The notes under the pieces: generated by a model
Databases searched by the model: none
Seen by the model: only the letters and a program-made list of their open reading frames with translations
What the model was told of the DNA's origin: nothing
Part shown: positions 1 through 12,030 of the stretch, piece after piece
Layout: each line of letters begins with the position of its first letter
Position numbering within the stretch: position 1 is the first letter of the stretch
Made by a program: the position numbers and the translations under genes
Assembly (NCBI RefSeq): GCF_035083965.1
Contig: NC_089737.1
Location: forward strand, 14,621,029 to 14,685,028
Direction of reading: 5' to 3'
DNA length: 64,000 nucleotides
DNA from: Branchiostoma lanceolatum
Taxonomy: Eukaryota > Chordata > Leptocardii > Amphioxiformes > Branchiostomatidae

Positions 1-789
1 TTATTAATATATTGGTCATTCTTTAGACCTCGGACAGGTGGTTTGTTTCATTTTAGTACGACTAGTCCTGCTTGAATTTCCATTACTGTAATATCAAAAT
101 CTAGTGGATCATCTGTTTGAAGCTCTAACTACGGTACCGTACAAATTGTCTGTTAGCCTGGTTTGAAGGCTTTCTGGCCGGTGTTCCATATTTTTTGGGC
201 CCCAATGGTGATTTCGGCCCCCCTCCACATCTGCATGGAATCTGCGTGACCTCAAACTACGAAGGCCTACAGCGACATAAACCCAATCCTGTTTAAATAT
301 ATATAGAGACGTTTATTAAGTTTCAGACAAGAAGGTTCCGGTATATTAGACACATATTAGACTACCCCAATCCCTTTCAGAAGCCATGGTCCCACCGGCG
401 TTCATTTTCTGAGGCAGCGCTGATTCGCGATTTTATACATATCAGGTTCTTTTGCTGGAGAAATCGTATTTTCCGGCTATGTTCAAATATGTGTATGGAG
501 ACATGGATTTATTACGACTTTAAAATCAAAGCAGGACACTTTCATCTACCTGATGTCATGAAAGAACGAACATGTAATAGACAAAGTATGTAGTTATGTT
601 TTCAACTGTTTCAAAAAGAGAGAATAAACTATTAGGCAAATGACAACATGGAGTTTGGATGGGCGGGATGACCACTTATCTAGGCCTATTTGTTTGTTTG
701 TATTACACACCCAGTGAACCGCCTCATGGCGCAACACACAAGGTTTGTACTGAACAGTACAAGCTGCATATTTGGACAGATATATTTTG

Positions 790-985
790 ATCCACTCACA
801 CCGGAAAAAGACTCCAACTCTTTAAGATAAGCGTGGTGGGTTCTTATACGTGCTCGAGATGTGGATCTCCTCAAACACAGGACCTCCGAAGGGACGAGGG
901 ATGTCCCTAACCGAAGCCAGGTACTCATTTTCACCTGAGTGAAGTGGGGAAAGTCGTGTAAAGTGCCTTTTCCCAAGGGCACAAC
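790..985 (-). repeat. SINE-1 family fragment (tRNA-derived SINE body)
   Basis: Read on the minus strand this matches the body of the element at 3206-3470. It has a block around GTGCCCTTGGGAAAAGGCAC, a block ending in TGAGTACCTGGCTTCGG, and a terminal block similar to the AGAACCCAACACACTT end of the + copy. The tRNA-like head is missing here, so it is a truncated copy. It makes no protein; open frames across it are fortuitous. Confidence 0.6.
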
Positions 986-1440
986 GTCAACTAGACAAAT
1001 CAGAGGACCCTGTTCATGACAAACTAGGCGTTTGGATGGGCGGGGATGACCACATATCTAGGCTTATTGTAGACATTTCTGGAAATCACGCATTTGTTAG
1101 TAATTCCATCAGCTTGGTGAATGGCTCAATAACAACGTTCTTTATCCACAACCAAGAAATATCATAGTGGCGTACACGTCACGTTGACGTACGCCTGATA
1201 GTGCAATGCCGCACCTGCGACGCTAAATATCATCACAAGGAATCTTTGCCTCCGATAAAGAGGTTTCAAGTGTCGGATGTGGAGTGGCATTGATTGCATC
1301 CTGCAGCGCCACCTAGCACTTTGTGAAATAACTGTCTCTTTGGATAGCAAACACGACGACTTTGTACCCTCAGAAGCAAGACGCCTTCTGGCAGCACATA
1401 CGCAAATTGCACTCCAGAACATATCTGTCTACACACATAG

Positions 1441-1546
1441 GGAGAGAGAGAGTAAGAGAGAGAGGGAGAGAGGGGGGAGGAGAAAGAAAGGTAGGCAGAC
1501 AGACAGACAGCCAAATATGCTGACAGACAGACAGACAGACAGAGAC
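1441..1546. repeat. GA-rich and (GACA)n simple repeats
   Basis: A purine-rich GAGA tract (about 1441-1490) passes into GACAGACA tetranucleotide repeats (about 1496-1546). The open frames on both strands here are low-complexity artefacts. Outside the SINE fragment, I see nothing gene-like in 1-1800. Confidence 0.85.
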
Positions 1547-1802
1547 AACACACAAGCCCAAAACAATACTCAATGGGGTTAGGTAACATTCTTTATTGTT
1601 AAAGGGAACTTGCGTATTGGCGTTTTCTTGTACACATTTCAACACAACAGATCGCGAGTTCTTTATCGTGTTGCCTATGATCCTATGGTGGCATCCATGG
1701 CCGTATAGTTAGGATTTTTAAGTCAGAATCTAAATATTCTGGGTTACACCGCAACTCAAACACGCCAGAGGGCCTACTACACTAACTAATGCTATCTTCA
1801 AA

Positions 1803-3108
1803 TATGTCTAAGGTTTATAAGTTTATCAGGATTTAATGTGGTAATCTGTATCCTGCAGCTGGTTACATTTTGTCTGATCCTTACCTTTCCCCCAATGACC
1901 CAATGAAAAGTGGCCTGCTGGCTAATTTGAGCTTCTCATGAATAAACAAAGAAAGGTTTTTTTAAAAAAGAAGACAAGAATAGACGACAATGGCCGAGTG
2001 AGAGCAACTCTGCATTTAGCTCATAGCAAAAGTTCAACTGTCAAGTGCGTTAGTTTCCATACATTGTACCAGTTACAACTGTTGCGCAACAAAATTCTTC
2101 CTCTTCTGTGTTATGGCATATCACCCACGGCATAACAATGTCCTTGACATCCACTTTATATCATTCATAACAACACAGGCGGGTTGAAAGGACTGGGATG
2201 ACCATAGATTTAGGCCCGTTTTTGTTGCTATTTCTGGCGATCACCCGGTTTTATGCTCACTTCTTCTATTGCAATCTGCTGACGACAGAAGTTTAGGGTT
2301 GCTCGTGACAACCGGTACCTAGGTGTTTCGATGGGAGGGGAAGACCAAACTATTCTGGATATTACACATCAGTTTGGTGAATGGCTACATAACAAAATTC
2401 TTTATCCACAACCAAGGAATGTCATAACCTTCTAAAGAAGATGACAGACGGTCACCGAAAGTCGGCTTTATGTTACTCCGTGGTCGTGAATAAATAACTT
2501 TGTTATTCTGATAATCATGCAGTTTGATACTCTTATTTCTGCTGACAGACTGCAGATTTTATGGTTGTTGATGACATCTGTTTGGTTTTCACATCTACGG
2601 AGTGGTCCGTTTGAGATGACAGACAATGGGTAGTGGGCAAAGAGCACGTTATTCACATAATCTTATCGAAATGGCACACAAGATAAGAAAAGCAATGTTT
2701 TAATTTGATATCTTTATTTCTGCTATCTTCAAAGACGCTTCGTCAGCTGGCTGATAGGGCAGAGCGATAGTTGCACAGAAAAAGCCACTGAAAATCAAAA
2801 GCTTTCAAACGATTTTATTGAGAGGGTGAAGGCATTTAACAAGTACTAATTGCAACGATGAGTTGGTGAATTAAATGTAAACATTACTTGTTACATGTCC
2901 TATCTTTTAACGAATACAATGTAACCCATATAAGGGAAATCGGAAGGTGGTAAAAGAAAGAGACGTATAAAGTTGGCTAACTTGAAAAGAACGGTAGAAA
3001 TTACTTAGAAAAGTTACGACAATGGGCCGAAGTCAAAGTCAAGTAAAGGAACAAGGAATACTTAAGAAGGAAGCCGTAGTTGCCCTACAGAAAGAGTAAG
3101 ACGACCTA
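1803..3108. repeat. Tandem segmental duplication A, copy 1
   Basis: About 1.3 kb that recurs at 4286-5590 with roughly 2.48 kb offset and only scattered differences. Both copies begin near AGGTTTATAAGTTTATCAGG and end near GAATACTTAAGAAGGAAGCC. A shorter shared block, GACAGACAATGGGTAGTG with flanks, also occurs in the duplication-B units at 5730, 12805 and 14775, so A and B are related. No coding region is recognised. Confidence 0.8.
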
Positions 3109-3205
3109 TGCCTAAGTAAGTCTAAGTGTGCCCCTTCCCTTCATACAAAATGTATGAACCAATTTCTCCTAGTACGGATCAAACAGGCACAATCTAAATA
3201 AACAT

Positions 3206-3470
3206 CGCGTGGCACAGTGGCAGAGTGTTTAGCCCAGAACCCAGAGGTCCTGGGTGCAAATCCGGGGTCCCCTGATTTGTCTCGCTGACGATGTGCCCTT
3301 GGGAAAGGCACTTTACACGCCTTTCCTCACTTCACTCAGGTGGAAATGAGTACCTAGCTTCGGTTAGAGACGTCCCTCGGATAGGACGTTACATGTAAGT
3401 GGAGATCCCGTGTTTTAGGAAAGCCAAACATTGAACACGTAAAAAGAACCCAACACACTTATCGAAAAGA
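3206..3470 (+). mobile_element. SINE-1, tRNA-derived, near full length
   Basis: The head looks like a degenerate tRNA: an A-box-like GTGGCACAGTGGCAGAG and, 30-40 bases on, a B-box-like GGGTGCAAATCCGGGG. The conserved body follows, with GTGCCCTTGGGAAAGGCACT, GAGTACCTAGCTTCGGTTAG and an end near AAGAACCCAACACACTT. Related copies lie at 790-985 (-), 28425-28500 (+, fragment), 35083-35235 (+) and 38273-38392 (+). It is a pol III-type retroposon, not a functional tRNA, because the acceptor stem and anticodon arm do not fold properly. Confidence 0.7.
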
Positions 3471-4285
3471 GTAAGGGTCCTTCCTGGTGTGAGTGGGTCA
3501 AATAAATCTGCCCGGATATCCAGCTTGTACTGTTCAGTACAAACCTGGTGTGTTACGCCATGAGGTGGTTTACTGGGTATGCAATACACACAAACAAACA
3601 CTTTTGAATGATAACATCGGGCCCTTTGCCCCCTACAGCTGTGTGTTGTTTAGTATCTCATCAAGGGTTTTTCTGACAGGTTACCGCCAGGGACACATTA
3701 TACAACTTGTTTTTTTGTTACAAGTTGTTACTAGTATTTGATATCCTTTATACTACAAGTATTGAATAATTATGTATTTGTTTCATTGTTACTTGGAAGA
3801 TTTCATGCAAACTGTGTTAATCAGCCCCCCAATCTACAAAAGTGTTATATAGAGTTATAGACCCATATTTACCCGTTAACGCTGTGGGTCCTGAAGAGCA
3901 TGGTACAGATAAACCAAATAAACGAAGAACAGTGTACTTATCTAGTACTAGTGACAAACTCATAATTGCATAAAGACCACCTTTTCTGTGGTCTTATAGA
4001 TTGACAGTGCACTTGAGATATGATCAGCTTCCCCTGTAAAGTGACCACTTGTCTTGACTAGAGCAAACATTTCTGCAAAGACCAGTGAGTTATTAATTGA
4101 TGTGCATAGGCTGTAGTTGCAGTTGCTAGGTTGTAGTTGCGTAGTTGATATTTGTTCTGGTTGTTGGTGATAGATTTCTCGTTTTATGCATCAGGTATTG
4201 CCTTGAATATCATGTAGTAATCCAGTCCATTTTGCATGGCTCCGATATGTTGAAAAAACGTGAATCAGCGCTCCTCAAATACAAA
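3471..4285. other. Spacer between the duplication A copies; no gene seen
   Basis: Unique-looking AT-rich sequence between the SINE and the second duplication-A copy. Only short chance open frames occur, without domain similarity or plausible paired splice sites. Confidence 0.5.
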
Positions 4286-5590
4286 TATGTATGAGGTTTA
4301 TAAGTTTATCAGGATTTAATGAGGTAATCTGTATCCTGCAGCTGGTTACATTTTGTCTGATCCTTACCTTTCCCCCAATGACCCAATGAAAAGTGGCCTG
4401 CTGGCTAATTTGAGCTTCTCATGAATAAACAAAGAAAGGTTTTTTAAAAAAGAAGACAAGAATAGACGACAATGGCCGAGTGAGAGCAACTCTGCATTTA
4501 GCTCATAGCAATAGTTCAACTGTCAAGTGCGTTAGTTTCCATACATTGTACCAGTTACAACTGTTGCGCAATAAAATTCTTCCTCTTCTGTGTTATGGCA
4601 TATCACTCACGGCATAACAATGTCCTTGACATCCACTTTATATCATTCATAACAACACAGGCGGGTTGAAAGGACTGGGATGACCATAGATTTAGGCCCG
4701 TTTTTGTTGGTATTTCTGGCGATCACCCGGTTTTATGCTCACTTCTTCCATTGCAATCTGCTGACGACAGAAGTTTAGGGTTGCTCGTGACAACCGGTAC
4801 CTAGGTGTTTCGATGGGAGGGGAAGACCAAACTATTCTGGATATTACACATCAGTTTGGTGAATGGCTACATAACAAAATTCTTTATCCACAACCAAGGA
4901 ACATCATAACCTTCTAAAGAAGATGACAGACGGTCACCGAAAGTCGGCTTTATGTTACTCCGTGGTCGTGAATAAAGAAATTTGTTATTCTGGTAATCAT
5001 GCAGTTTGATACTCTTATATTTCTGCTGACAGACTGCAGATTTTATGGTTGTTGAGGACATCTGTTTGGTTTTCACATCTACGGAGTGGTCCGTTTGAGA
5101 TGACAGACAATGGGTAGTGAGCAAAGAGCACGTTATTCACATAATCTTATCGAAATGGCACACAAGATAAGAAAAGCAATGTTTTAATTGGATATTATTA
5201 TTTCTGCTTTCTTCAAGGATGCTTCGTCAGCTGGCTGATAGGGCAGAGCGATAGTTGCACAGAAAAAGCCACTGAAAATCAAAAGCTCTCAAACGATTTA
5301 ATTGAGAGGGTGAAGGCATTTAACAAGTACTAATTGCAACGATGAGTTGGTGAATTAAATGTAAACATTACGTGTTACATGTCATATATTTTAACGAATA
5401 CAATGTAACCAATATAATGGAAATCGGAAGGTGGTAAAAGAAAGAGACGTATGAAGTTGGCTAACTTGAAAAGAATAGCAAAAATACTTAGAAAAGTTAC
5501 GACAATGGGCCGAAGTCAAAGTCAAGTAAAGGAACGAGGAATACTTAAGAAGGAAGCCATGGTTGCCCTACAGAAGGAGTAGGAAGACCT
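4286..5590. repeat. Tandem segmental duplication A, copy 2
   Basis: Second copy of the 1803-3108 block, same orientation. It shares the CAACCGGTACCTAGGTGTTT and GACAGACGGTCACCGAAAG blocks with copy 1, differing by single-base changes and small indels. It runs directly into duplication B. Confidence 0.8.
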
Positions 5591-6965
5591 AAGTTTATGT
5601 AACTCTAGGCCTGTTGAAAGTATCAATTGTAATCATGCAGTTTTATGCTGACAACCTGCAGATTTCTGTGTTGTCCAATGCCTTTTGCTTAATTTTCCCA
5701 TCCACTTAGTGGTGCGTTAGAGATAACAGACAATGGGTAGTGGGCAAAGAGCAGATCACAGTGATGACACTATTCACGTTATCGAAATGGCACACAAGAT
5801 AAGACAAACATGTTTTTATTGGATGTTTTTTCTTCTATCGTCAAAGATGCTTCGTCAGCGGACAGATAAGCTGAGCGATAGATGTACAGAAGAAGCTGGT
5901 GTGTTACGCCGAAGGGCGGTTATACCGGCTATATAGATACAGATACAGATACAGATACAGAAGAAGCACATGAAAATTAAAAGCCTTAAAATGATCTTAT
6001 TGAAAGGATGGAGGTTTATGATAGGTATGGATTCCAGGCCACTTTGTTGTACCATCTGGGCGTGGAGGGAATGCAAGCCTAATGCGTGATGGCCTCGCAT
6101 GAGGCTCAGGCACGAGGATATCATCTGTCAGGTCACGCACTGGCCGACCTTTGGATCTTGCGTAACGCTCCCCGCCCCCAACCCACCCAATAGTCATTCC
6201 CTGAGATTATTTAATACGGAGGTTCATTTAGGGGTTACGAATATTCATTCTCCACCAATGATAAATCATCGAAGGAATCAGAACTTTCGAAACGTCTTAC
6301 ACACGCTACATCCTTTCCTACAAATCAAGTAAACTCCATTGAAAGCGATCACTCAGCAAAGGCTTTGCATTTCAACAAGAAACGGTTCCAAAACTTTCCC
6401 TTAAAGACCCTTCCAGTGAGTAATCACTAATCTGTAGCCCCACCACGTGACTGCAGCGGGCATATAAACCCTATCAGGCGTTGTTGTTTCGCTGAAATCT
6501 CGGTGGACCACTTCTGAACGAGGCTTCATCATGAGGGCGCTTGCAGCGATCTGTCTGCTGTTGGTCTCACAAACCTTGGCAGGTTAGAAAAACAACCCAC
6601 CTCCTTTTTTACGCAACTTCTTAAGATGAACGCACAGATAATTTGTGCTCTTAATAAGAATTGGTTTATTCTTGACGTTGCCGAAATGTCGCTACAGCCT
6701 CCCTTACCTAAAACTTATGATTTGTGATTTATGATTGGATAGCGGGGCGACGGTAGGACTGTCATAGTCTGATAGAAGTGTTTTTGAAAGTGGTTATTCA
6801 TTTATCTAAATGACCCAAGATAAGACTTCGGTTCACCATTGTTATATTTCTCAACCTCCTCGACTCTCTATGTTAAACCAGCTTTGTCAGCGTCTTCCAA
6901 AGTCTAAGATCTCTAGGAGGTTAAGAGATTCCCACGATGCTGCAAAGGGATCTTAAAATACCCGC
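5455..6965 (+). repeat. Segmental duplication B, copy 1 (contains a promoter and signal exon)
   Basis: About 1.5 kb nearly identical to 12527-14035 (offset about 7.07 kb). The first 550 bases recur a third time at about 14498-15060. The unit includes the LINE-A 3'-tail motif TTACGCCGAAGGGCGGTTAT followed by GATACA repeats, then a TATA promoter and a signal-peptide exon. The two long copies differ by rare substitutions, so the event is recent or homogenised. Confidence 0.8.
6444..6582 (+). promoter_or_regulatory. Upstream duplicate of promoter plus signal-peptide exon
   Basis: An E-box CACGTG (6444-6449) and a TATAAA box (6463-6468) precede an ATG at 6531. The exon, 6531-6582, encodes MRALAAICLLLVSQTLA and ends in phase 1 at a GT donor. 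It is a near-identical copy of the promoter and exon 1 at 13512-13650. Nothing in it looks broken, so it could be an alternative first exon spliced to the same phase-1 acceptor at 16229, or a duplicate stranded without a body. Confidence 0.65.
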
Positions 6966-7253
6966 TGAGTGTGTTACGCCGAAGGGCGGTTATACCGGCT
7001 ATATAGATACAAAAACAGAAGAAGCACATCTGTATCTGTATCTGTATAGCCGGTATAACCGCCCTTCGGCGTAACACACCAGCTTCGCAGGCACGCGGCG
7101 CGGCAGCAGCTGGTTATATTACACTGAACGGCCTGTCACACGTAACTTTTGCACATCTGACTGCAATCGTTCTTTGAAGCTATTTAGTGAAGGTGTTCCT
7201 ACAGCATCTGATGACAACGAGTTTCATTCTACTATAATGGTTCTCGGGAAATA

Positions 7254-9036
7254 CTAATTTTTGAACGCATCAATCCTTGGTTGATAACTCTGGTACTTAA
7301 AGGCATGACTATTTCTTGTCCTTTTCTGGGCTGGTATTAGATAATTATCAGTCGGCACATCCACAAGTTTATTAGTCATTTTGTACATCATGCAAAGCCT
7401 GGATATTTTTCTTCTGTCTTCAAGTGACTTCCACTGTAGATCTGTTTTCATTTTAGTGACACTAGCACCCCTGTCATAGTTGTTCGTGCAGAACCTGGCA
7501 GCTTGGTTCTGCACCCTCTCCAGTTTATCCTTGTCTTTCTTTGTGTATGGATCCCATAGTGTTGCAGCATATTCAAGGTTTGGTCTTACTAGAGACGTGT
7601 ATGCAAGTGCTTTTACCTTTGCTGGGCATGCCCACAAATTACGTTTGATCACTCCCAACGTCTGCTTAGCCTTAGTTGTTACTTTGTTAATACTAGTATG
7701 GGTACCCCACTTCAGTCCAGTTGTCAATGTAACACCTAGGTATGGGTGGCTTTTTGATAACGTCGCTAGAGCCTGTCCACAGAACTAGCAGGTGGTTACA
7801 ACTGGCGTCCGTTTGTTTGTTATGTGCATGATGTAACATTTTTCCGGATTAAACTGCATAAGCCATTTGCTTTGCCATTCCTCGAGGGCGTTCAGATCTG
7901 CTTGCAGGAGTTGTGAATCATTCTGTGTAGATAACTCTATATATAACAGGCAGTCGTTGGCAAATAACCTCACATTTGAATCAAGCTGGTCTGCAAGTCA
8001 TTTATGTACAAGAGGAAGAGTAATGGTCCCGAAATAGTTCCCTGAGGGACGCCTGACGCAACTCTAACTGGAGCTGAGGCCTTCCCTTCTACCACAACCG
8101 TCTGTTCCCTATCGGTCAAGAAAGCCTTTGGCCAACTTAGTGTAGTGCCTTGAATTCCATAGTACTCCAGTTTTGAGATGAGTCTACTATGTGGGACTTT
8201 ACCTGTTTTTTACTGTTCAGTGCACTCGCTATGTCGTGAACTGTTAATATAAGCTGTGTTTCTGTGGATCGCTTTGCTCTGAATCCATGTTGATAGTCCG
8301 TCAAAATGTTGTAACTTTCTAAGTGCTTCATGACATGGCTGAGAATAATGTGTTCGAGTAGTTTGCAGGATATACAGGTCAATGAAACAGGCATGTAGTT
8401 GCTGGGGATCTCTCTATCTCCCTTTCTAAAAATGGCAAATATATTTGCTTCCCTCCAGTCTTTGGGGATTTCTCCTGTGTCTAACGAGTGTTGGAAAATA
8501 TTGGTTAACACAGGTGCTATTTCGCTGGCTGTCATTTTGAGGAACCAAGGTGGTATTTGGTCTGGTCCAGATGCTTTAGATGGATTAAGACCTTGAAGCA
8601 TTTTTTCGACGCCATTAGGAAAAATCTCTATGTGTTCCATGGGAGGGGTACAGGGCTGTCCGAGAGATGGCATGTCTGTGGTGTCTTCCTCCGTAAATAC
8701 ACTTTTAAACTGTGAACTGATCATGAGTGCCTCTGCTTTTTTCTCGCTATCACTGATAATGGAATTCCAAGTCTTTAGAGGGGCTACCCCGACAAGGTCT
8801 CTCCTTAAGCCTTTTATGTACGACCAGAATGTTTTGGGTTTGTCAGTTACAGCTTCCCCTAGTATGTCTGCCACATATTTTGAATGTGCAGCTCTTATGC
8901 TTTTCTGTACCCCCCTTTTGACTCGTTTGTATTTGTTCATGTCTTCATCTCGCCCTGTTCTCTTAGCTTTGTTGTAGAGACTTGTTTCTTGCGACAATGC
9001 CTTCTTAATTTTCTGTTGAACCAAGGCAGGTTGCAT
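7254..9036 (-). pseudogene. Reverse transcriptase region of LINE-A, inactivated
   Basis: Three frame-shifted segments (8137-9036, 7785-7973, 7254-7727) together match a CR1-like reverse transcriptase. Visible are the finger/palm motif KASGPDQIPPWFLK, the GFRAKRSTETQL motif, and thumb/connection sequence near LVRPNLEYAATLWDPY. The segment around SALNSKKQV jumps straight to sequence that normally follows the first catalytic Asp motif, so motif A is deleted. The usual FADD box reads FAND in RLFANDCLLY, losing another catalytic Asp. It cannot encode an active enzyme. Confidence 0.85.
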
Positions 9037-9125
9037 CTGCTTGATGTTGTTTACTAGGGATGTACTTGTTCATCGTGTGCTTCATTACTCCGGGAAGGAG
9101 GATGACCTCCTTCTGGGAGTATTGG

Positions 9126-9535
9126 GAATGCATTTGTTTGCGCGTTCGCAGCTACAACTCACGATCCCGTTGTCGCATTGGTGTGTAACTTGGCATGTCG
9201 TTTGCCTGGTTCGGCGTGGTGATGCACAATAGCTTTGTTACACCATAACTACTTTAAACGTCAATCCAATATCGTAATTGCACCCCTATAATTAATGCTA
9301 TGTCCCACTGCCCTGCCATAGGGACCATGTTATAATCCGTTATGCATGACTGGAATACTTCAGGCAGATACGGGGTATAAATCTTCCTTACTTGCTGTGA
9401 TCGTATAGTCACTGTTACATTGAAAAATAGACAACGTGCATCACCACACGCAACCTAGCAAACGATATACCAAGTTACATACCAATGCGGCAACGGGAAT
9501 TGTGAGTTTTAGCTGCGAACATGTCAAGAGTGAGC
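9126..9535. mobile_element. Foldback/MITE-like element inserted in LINE-A
   Basis: Arms of about 95 bases, at roughly 9137-9235 and 9432-9530, are inverted complements with scattered mismatches. One arm contains CGCATTGGTGTGTAACTTGG and the other, on the + strand, CCAAGTTACATACCAATGCG. No transposase frame is present. The surrounding 9040-10170 sequence separates the endonuclease and reverse transcriptase parts of the LINE, so this element is probably part of a later insertion. Exact ends and target-site duplication were not resolved. Confidence 0.6.
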
Positions 9536-10175
9536 TCCAGTCTGTGTATTAAGTTTGCCGTGTGCACTCGCAACTCGCATACAGTATGTGCGCACGGGAC
9601 GGACGATGCATTTTTACGCACAGTGTGAAAATGGCAAATCTCTGGACCTTCAAACTTACCACACTTGTAGTTTATAATACGGAGGCTGTGACAATGTAAA
9701 AAGTTTACGCAGGGGATGAAAGATTGTTGAGAAATATCTCTCAGAAAAGTGCGCGCGCCAGTGTCACTTCCGGGTGGTTAGATCCGGTGACCTTTGACCT
9801 TCGTGAAATGTTACGATAATATAAATTAGCCTTTTTTATTGCAAATAGCTTGATAGCTATAGATCAGGCCGGCCTGCAATAAATTGTGGAAAGAGGATTT
9901 ACTGCATAGTTGTGATTTCTGATACATCTTAGTTGTAAGGCTGAATGGTTCGTTGATAATTGAAAAGGGGCCATCTAGATCTAACTTTGTGACTTTTCCC
10001 GGAATTTCTAGATCCCATCTGTGCCATGCTGTAAAAATATACTTTTCAGCAGGTTGACCACTCCTGTATTGAAAGAAAAAGATAAACGAACACTTTTTCT
10101 TTACTTGCTCTAAAACACTACTTGGACTGAGCAGAGATGCAATTTGTGTGGGTCAATACTTGACTAATGTACATA

Positions 10176-11010
10176 CTATAAATACTTCACGGAGAATTGT
10201 GTCCTACGGACTCTTGTTTTGTCTTTAAAATCGCCCCACTTCTGTGCCACGGACATGTCCTGAGTTCGTTTGGTAAAGTTTGTTGCATAGTCCCTAAAGT
10301 CACCCTTGATGGCCGGTTCATCAGCTTTTGTTCGAATGTACACTTTTTTCTTGGGTTTCTTGTTCTGTTTTGGTGCCAGGTTAACGTCCACCAATACCAT
10401 GTCGTGGTCACTTATTCCCGGAACTACTGTGGTCTTTTCAATTATGTTTGGGTTATTAACTAAGACCAGGTCCAAGAGATTGCCATTCCTAGTTGGTTCC
10501 TGGACTGTTTGGAATAGCCCATGGTTATCCACTAAGTGCAATAGCTTCTCTGCCTGCCCTGAATGGTTTTGAGTGTTATCTGTAGTGATAGCATCCCAAT
10601 TTATACCAGGTGTATTAAAGTCTCCAAGGATGATCACATTATCAGAGTTAACCTTGGATCCCAATTTACTTATGGACTTGTCAAGTGCATTCAGGCTGTT
10701 ACCCTGGTCCGATGGAGGTGTATAATATGAACCAATCATCAGCGGTTTCTTTCCTGCAAGTTGAGTTTGTGTCCAAATGACCTCACAGTCTGTGTCTAGA
10801 TCTGGCCTGTGTGTGACAATCAAGTCATCCCTGTTAACCTGAAATACACCACCTCCAGGGCCAGTTTGTCTGTCTTTGCGGTGTGTTATGTAGCTGTCAG
10901 GGAATATCTCACTGCTTGCTATGTCTTGATTGAGCCATGACTCTGTACCTGCTATTATATCTGGTTTGTACGTGTCAATTACAGTCGCCAGTTCAGCTTT
11001 TTTGTTTCGA
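10176..11010 (-). pseudogene. APE-type endonuclease region of LINE-A
   Basis: The minus-strand translation matches the exonuclease-endonuclease-phosphatase fold of CR1-type elements. It shows YKPDIIAGTESWL near the N terminus, GPGGGVFQVNRDDL, the catalytic-type GDFNTPGINWD and the C-terminal PGISDHDMVLVDV (SDH motif). The frame is open over most of the domain but begins right after an in-frame TGA, where related elements have Cys in the VNCQSVRNK-like motif. It runs into unrelated inserted sequence at about 10176. Confidence 0.85.
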
Positions 11011-11018
11011 ACGCTCTG

Positions 11019-11630
11019 TCAGTTTACCAGCAGAAGTTTACTATTAGTCTTTTTGCGATCATGACCCTTCATGTTAGGGTTACCCTGCTTAGATCTAAGT
11101 GGAGTGGATGTAGCCATAGGAGTGTCGTCTATCAAGCTTGTACAAGAGCTCAGCGTGTCAAATGAATTTACTGAATGGAGAGAATCATCAGTAATGTCAA
11201 ACATAGCTGATGCAAAGTTAGGTATAGCACAGTCAAAGCATATCCATGACTATGATTGATGGGCTTCTAATGTAGTGTACACCTGAGAACATGGCTCAAT
11301 GCAGTCTTTATGATACCATCTATTGCAGTCGTCACAACAAATGGCAGCACGAGAATTTTGTACCGCTTTGTTGCAACTTCCGCAGGGGAACTTTGGCGGT
11401 CTTGGCCCTGGGTTGATCTCAACATCTCCGCTTAAAAGCAGGACCATAATCAGTGACAATTTTGTACTATCATTGTGCATCATTATTTTCTTGTGGCTGA
11501 AACGAGTCCCGTTCACCCCACTGTGCTTAAACATGAAAGCAAACGTGGCCCAATTTGAGGTGCAATCAGCTCTGAAAGTACATGTGACGTGTACTTCATT
11601 TATTTCCTGTGACGTTTTGACTGTGCACAT
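11019..11630 (-). pseudogene. N-terminal region of LINE-A: 2A-like peptide and PHD finger
   Basis: The frame 11250-11630 contains a hydrophobic run and then the 2A-like motif LLLSGDVEINPGP. Immediately after is a PHD/RING-like zinc finger (CGSCNKAV, CCDDCNRWYHKDC, then WICFDC beyond the stop). 2A motifs cause ribosome skipping between Gly and the last Pro. They are known near the N terminus of some animal non-LTR retrotransposons. Two in-frame stops break this copy: TAG inside the zinc finger (just before SWICFDC) and TGA just before the endonuclease. The linker 11019-11204 is Ser/Asp-rich. Confidence 0.8.
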
Positions 11631-11744
11631 GATCCTTGCTCAGCCTTGCCAAGCAATAGACAAAGTGCCAGGAGTATGCATGTGTAGTGGAGCTCCATTT
11701 TGTTATTGCAGCGGGACCCAGTCACCACTTAATGTTATTCCAGC

Positions 11745-12030
11745 GGCACCTATTCACCGCTCCTTTCCAGCGGGACCTCTCAAAAGCTCCTTCCTTTCCA
11801 GCGGGACCGAATATCAACCGCTCCTTCCTTTCCAGCGGGACCCAATGTCAACCGCTCCTTCCTTTCCAGCGGGACCCAATGTCAACCGCTCCTTCCTTTT
11901 CAGCGGGACCCAATGTCAACCGCTCCTTCATTTTCAGCGGGACCCAATGTCAACCGCTCCTTCCTTTCCAGCGGGACCCAGTGTCAACCGCTCCCGTTTC
12001 TTTCCAGTGGGACCGAATATCAACCGCTTC
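11745..12030. repeat. 34-base minisatellite, about eight units
   Basis: The unit contains TCCTTTCCAGCGGGACC and recurs with strict 34-base spacing from about 11800 to 11970, with degenerate units at both ends. Because 34 is not a multiple of 3, several open frames of repetitive peptide arise; these are artefacts. It abuts the 5' end of LINE-A on one side and a LINE-A tail motif (12063) on the other. Confidence 0.85.

Larger units (their letters stand above)
7010..11650 (-). mobile_element. LINE-A, CR1-like non-LTR retrotransposon, decayed
   Basis: Reading on the minus strand, the order is: a 2A-like motif, a PHD-type zinc finger, an APE-type endonuclease, a reverse transcriptase, and a 3' end with the motif TTACGCCGAAGGGCGGTTAT plus (ATACAG)n. 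This order and the short-repeat tail fit the CR1/L2 group. The copy is dead: frame breaks, in-frame stops, lost catalytic residues, and a foldback element inserted at about 9.1-9.6 kb. At the 3' end (7010-7080) an adjacent tail in opposite orientation makes a small palindrome. Confidence 0.85.

Noticed and set aside
5733..5936. Repeated 67-residue frame (also at 12807 and 14778)
   Set aside because: It lies in the duplicated block B and reads into the LINE-A tail; there is no signal of a conserved protein beyond DNA-level duplication.
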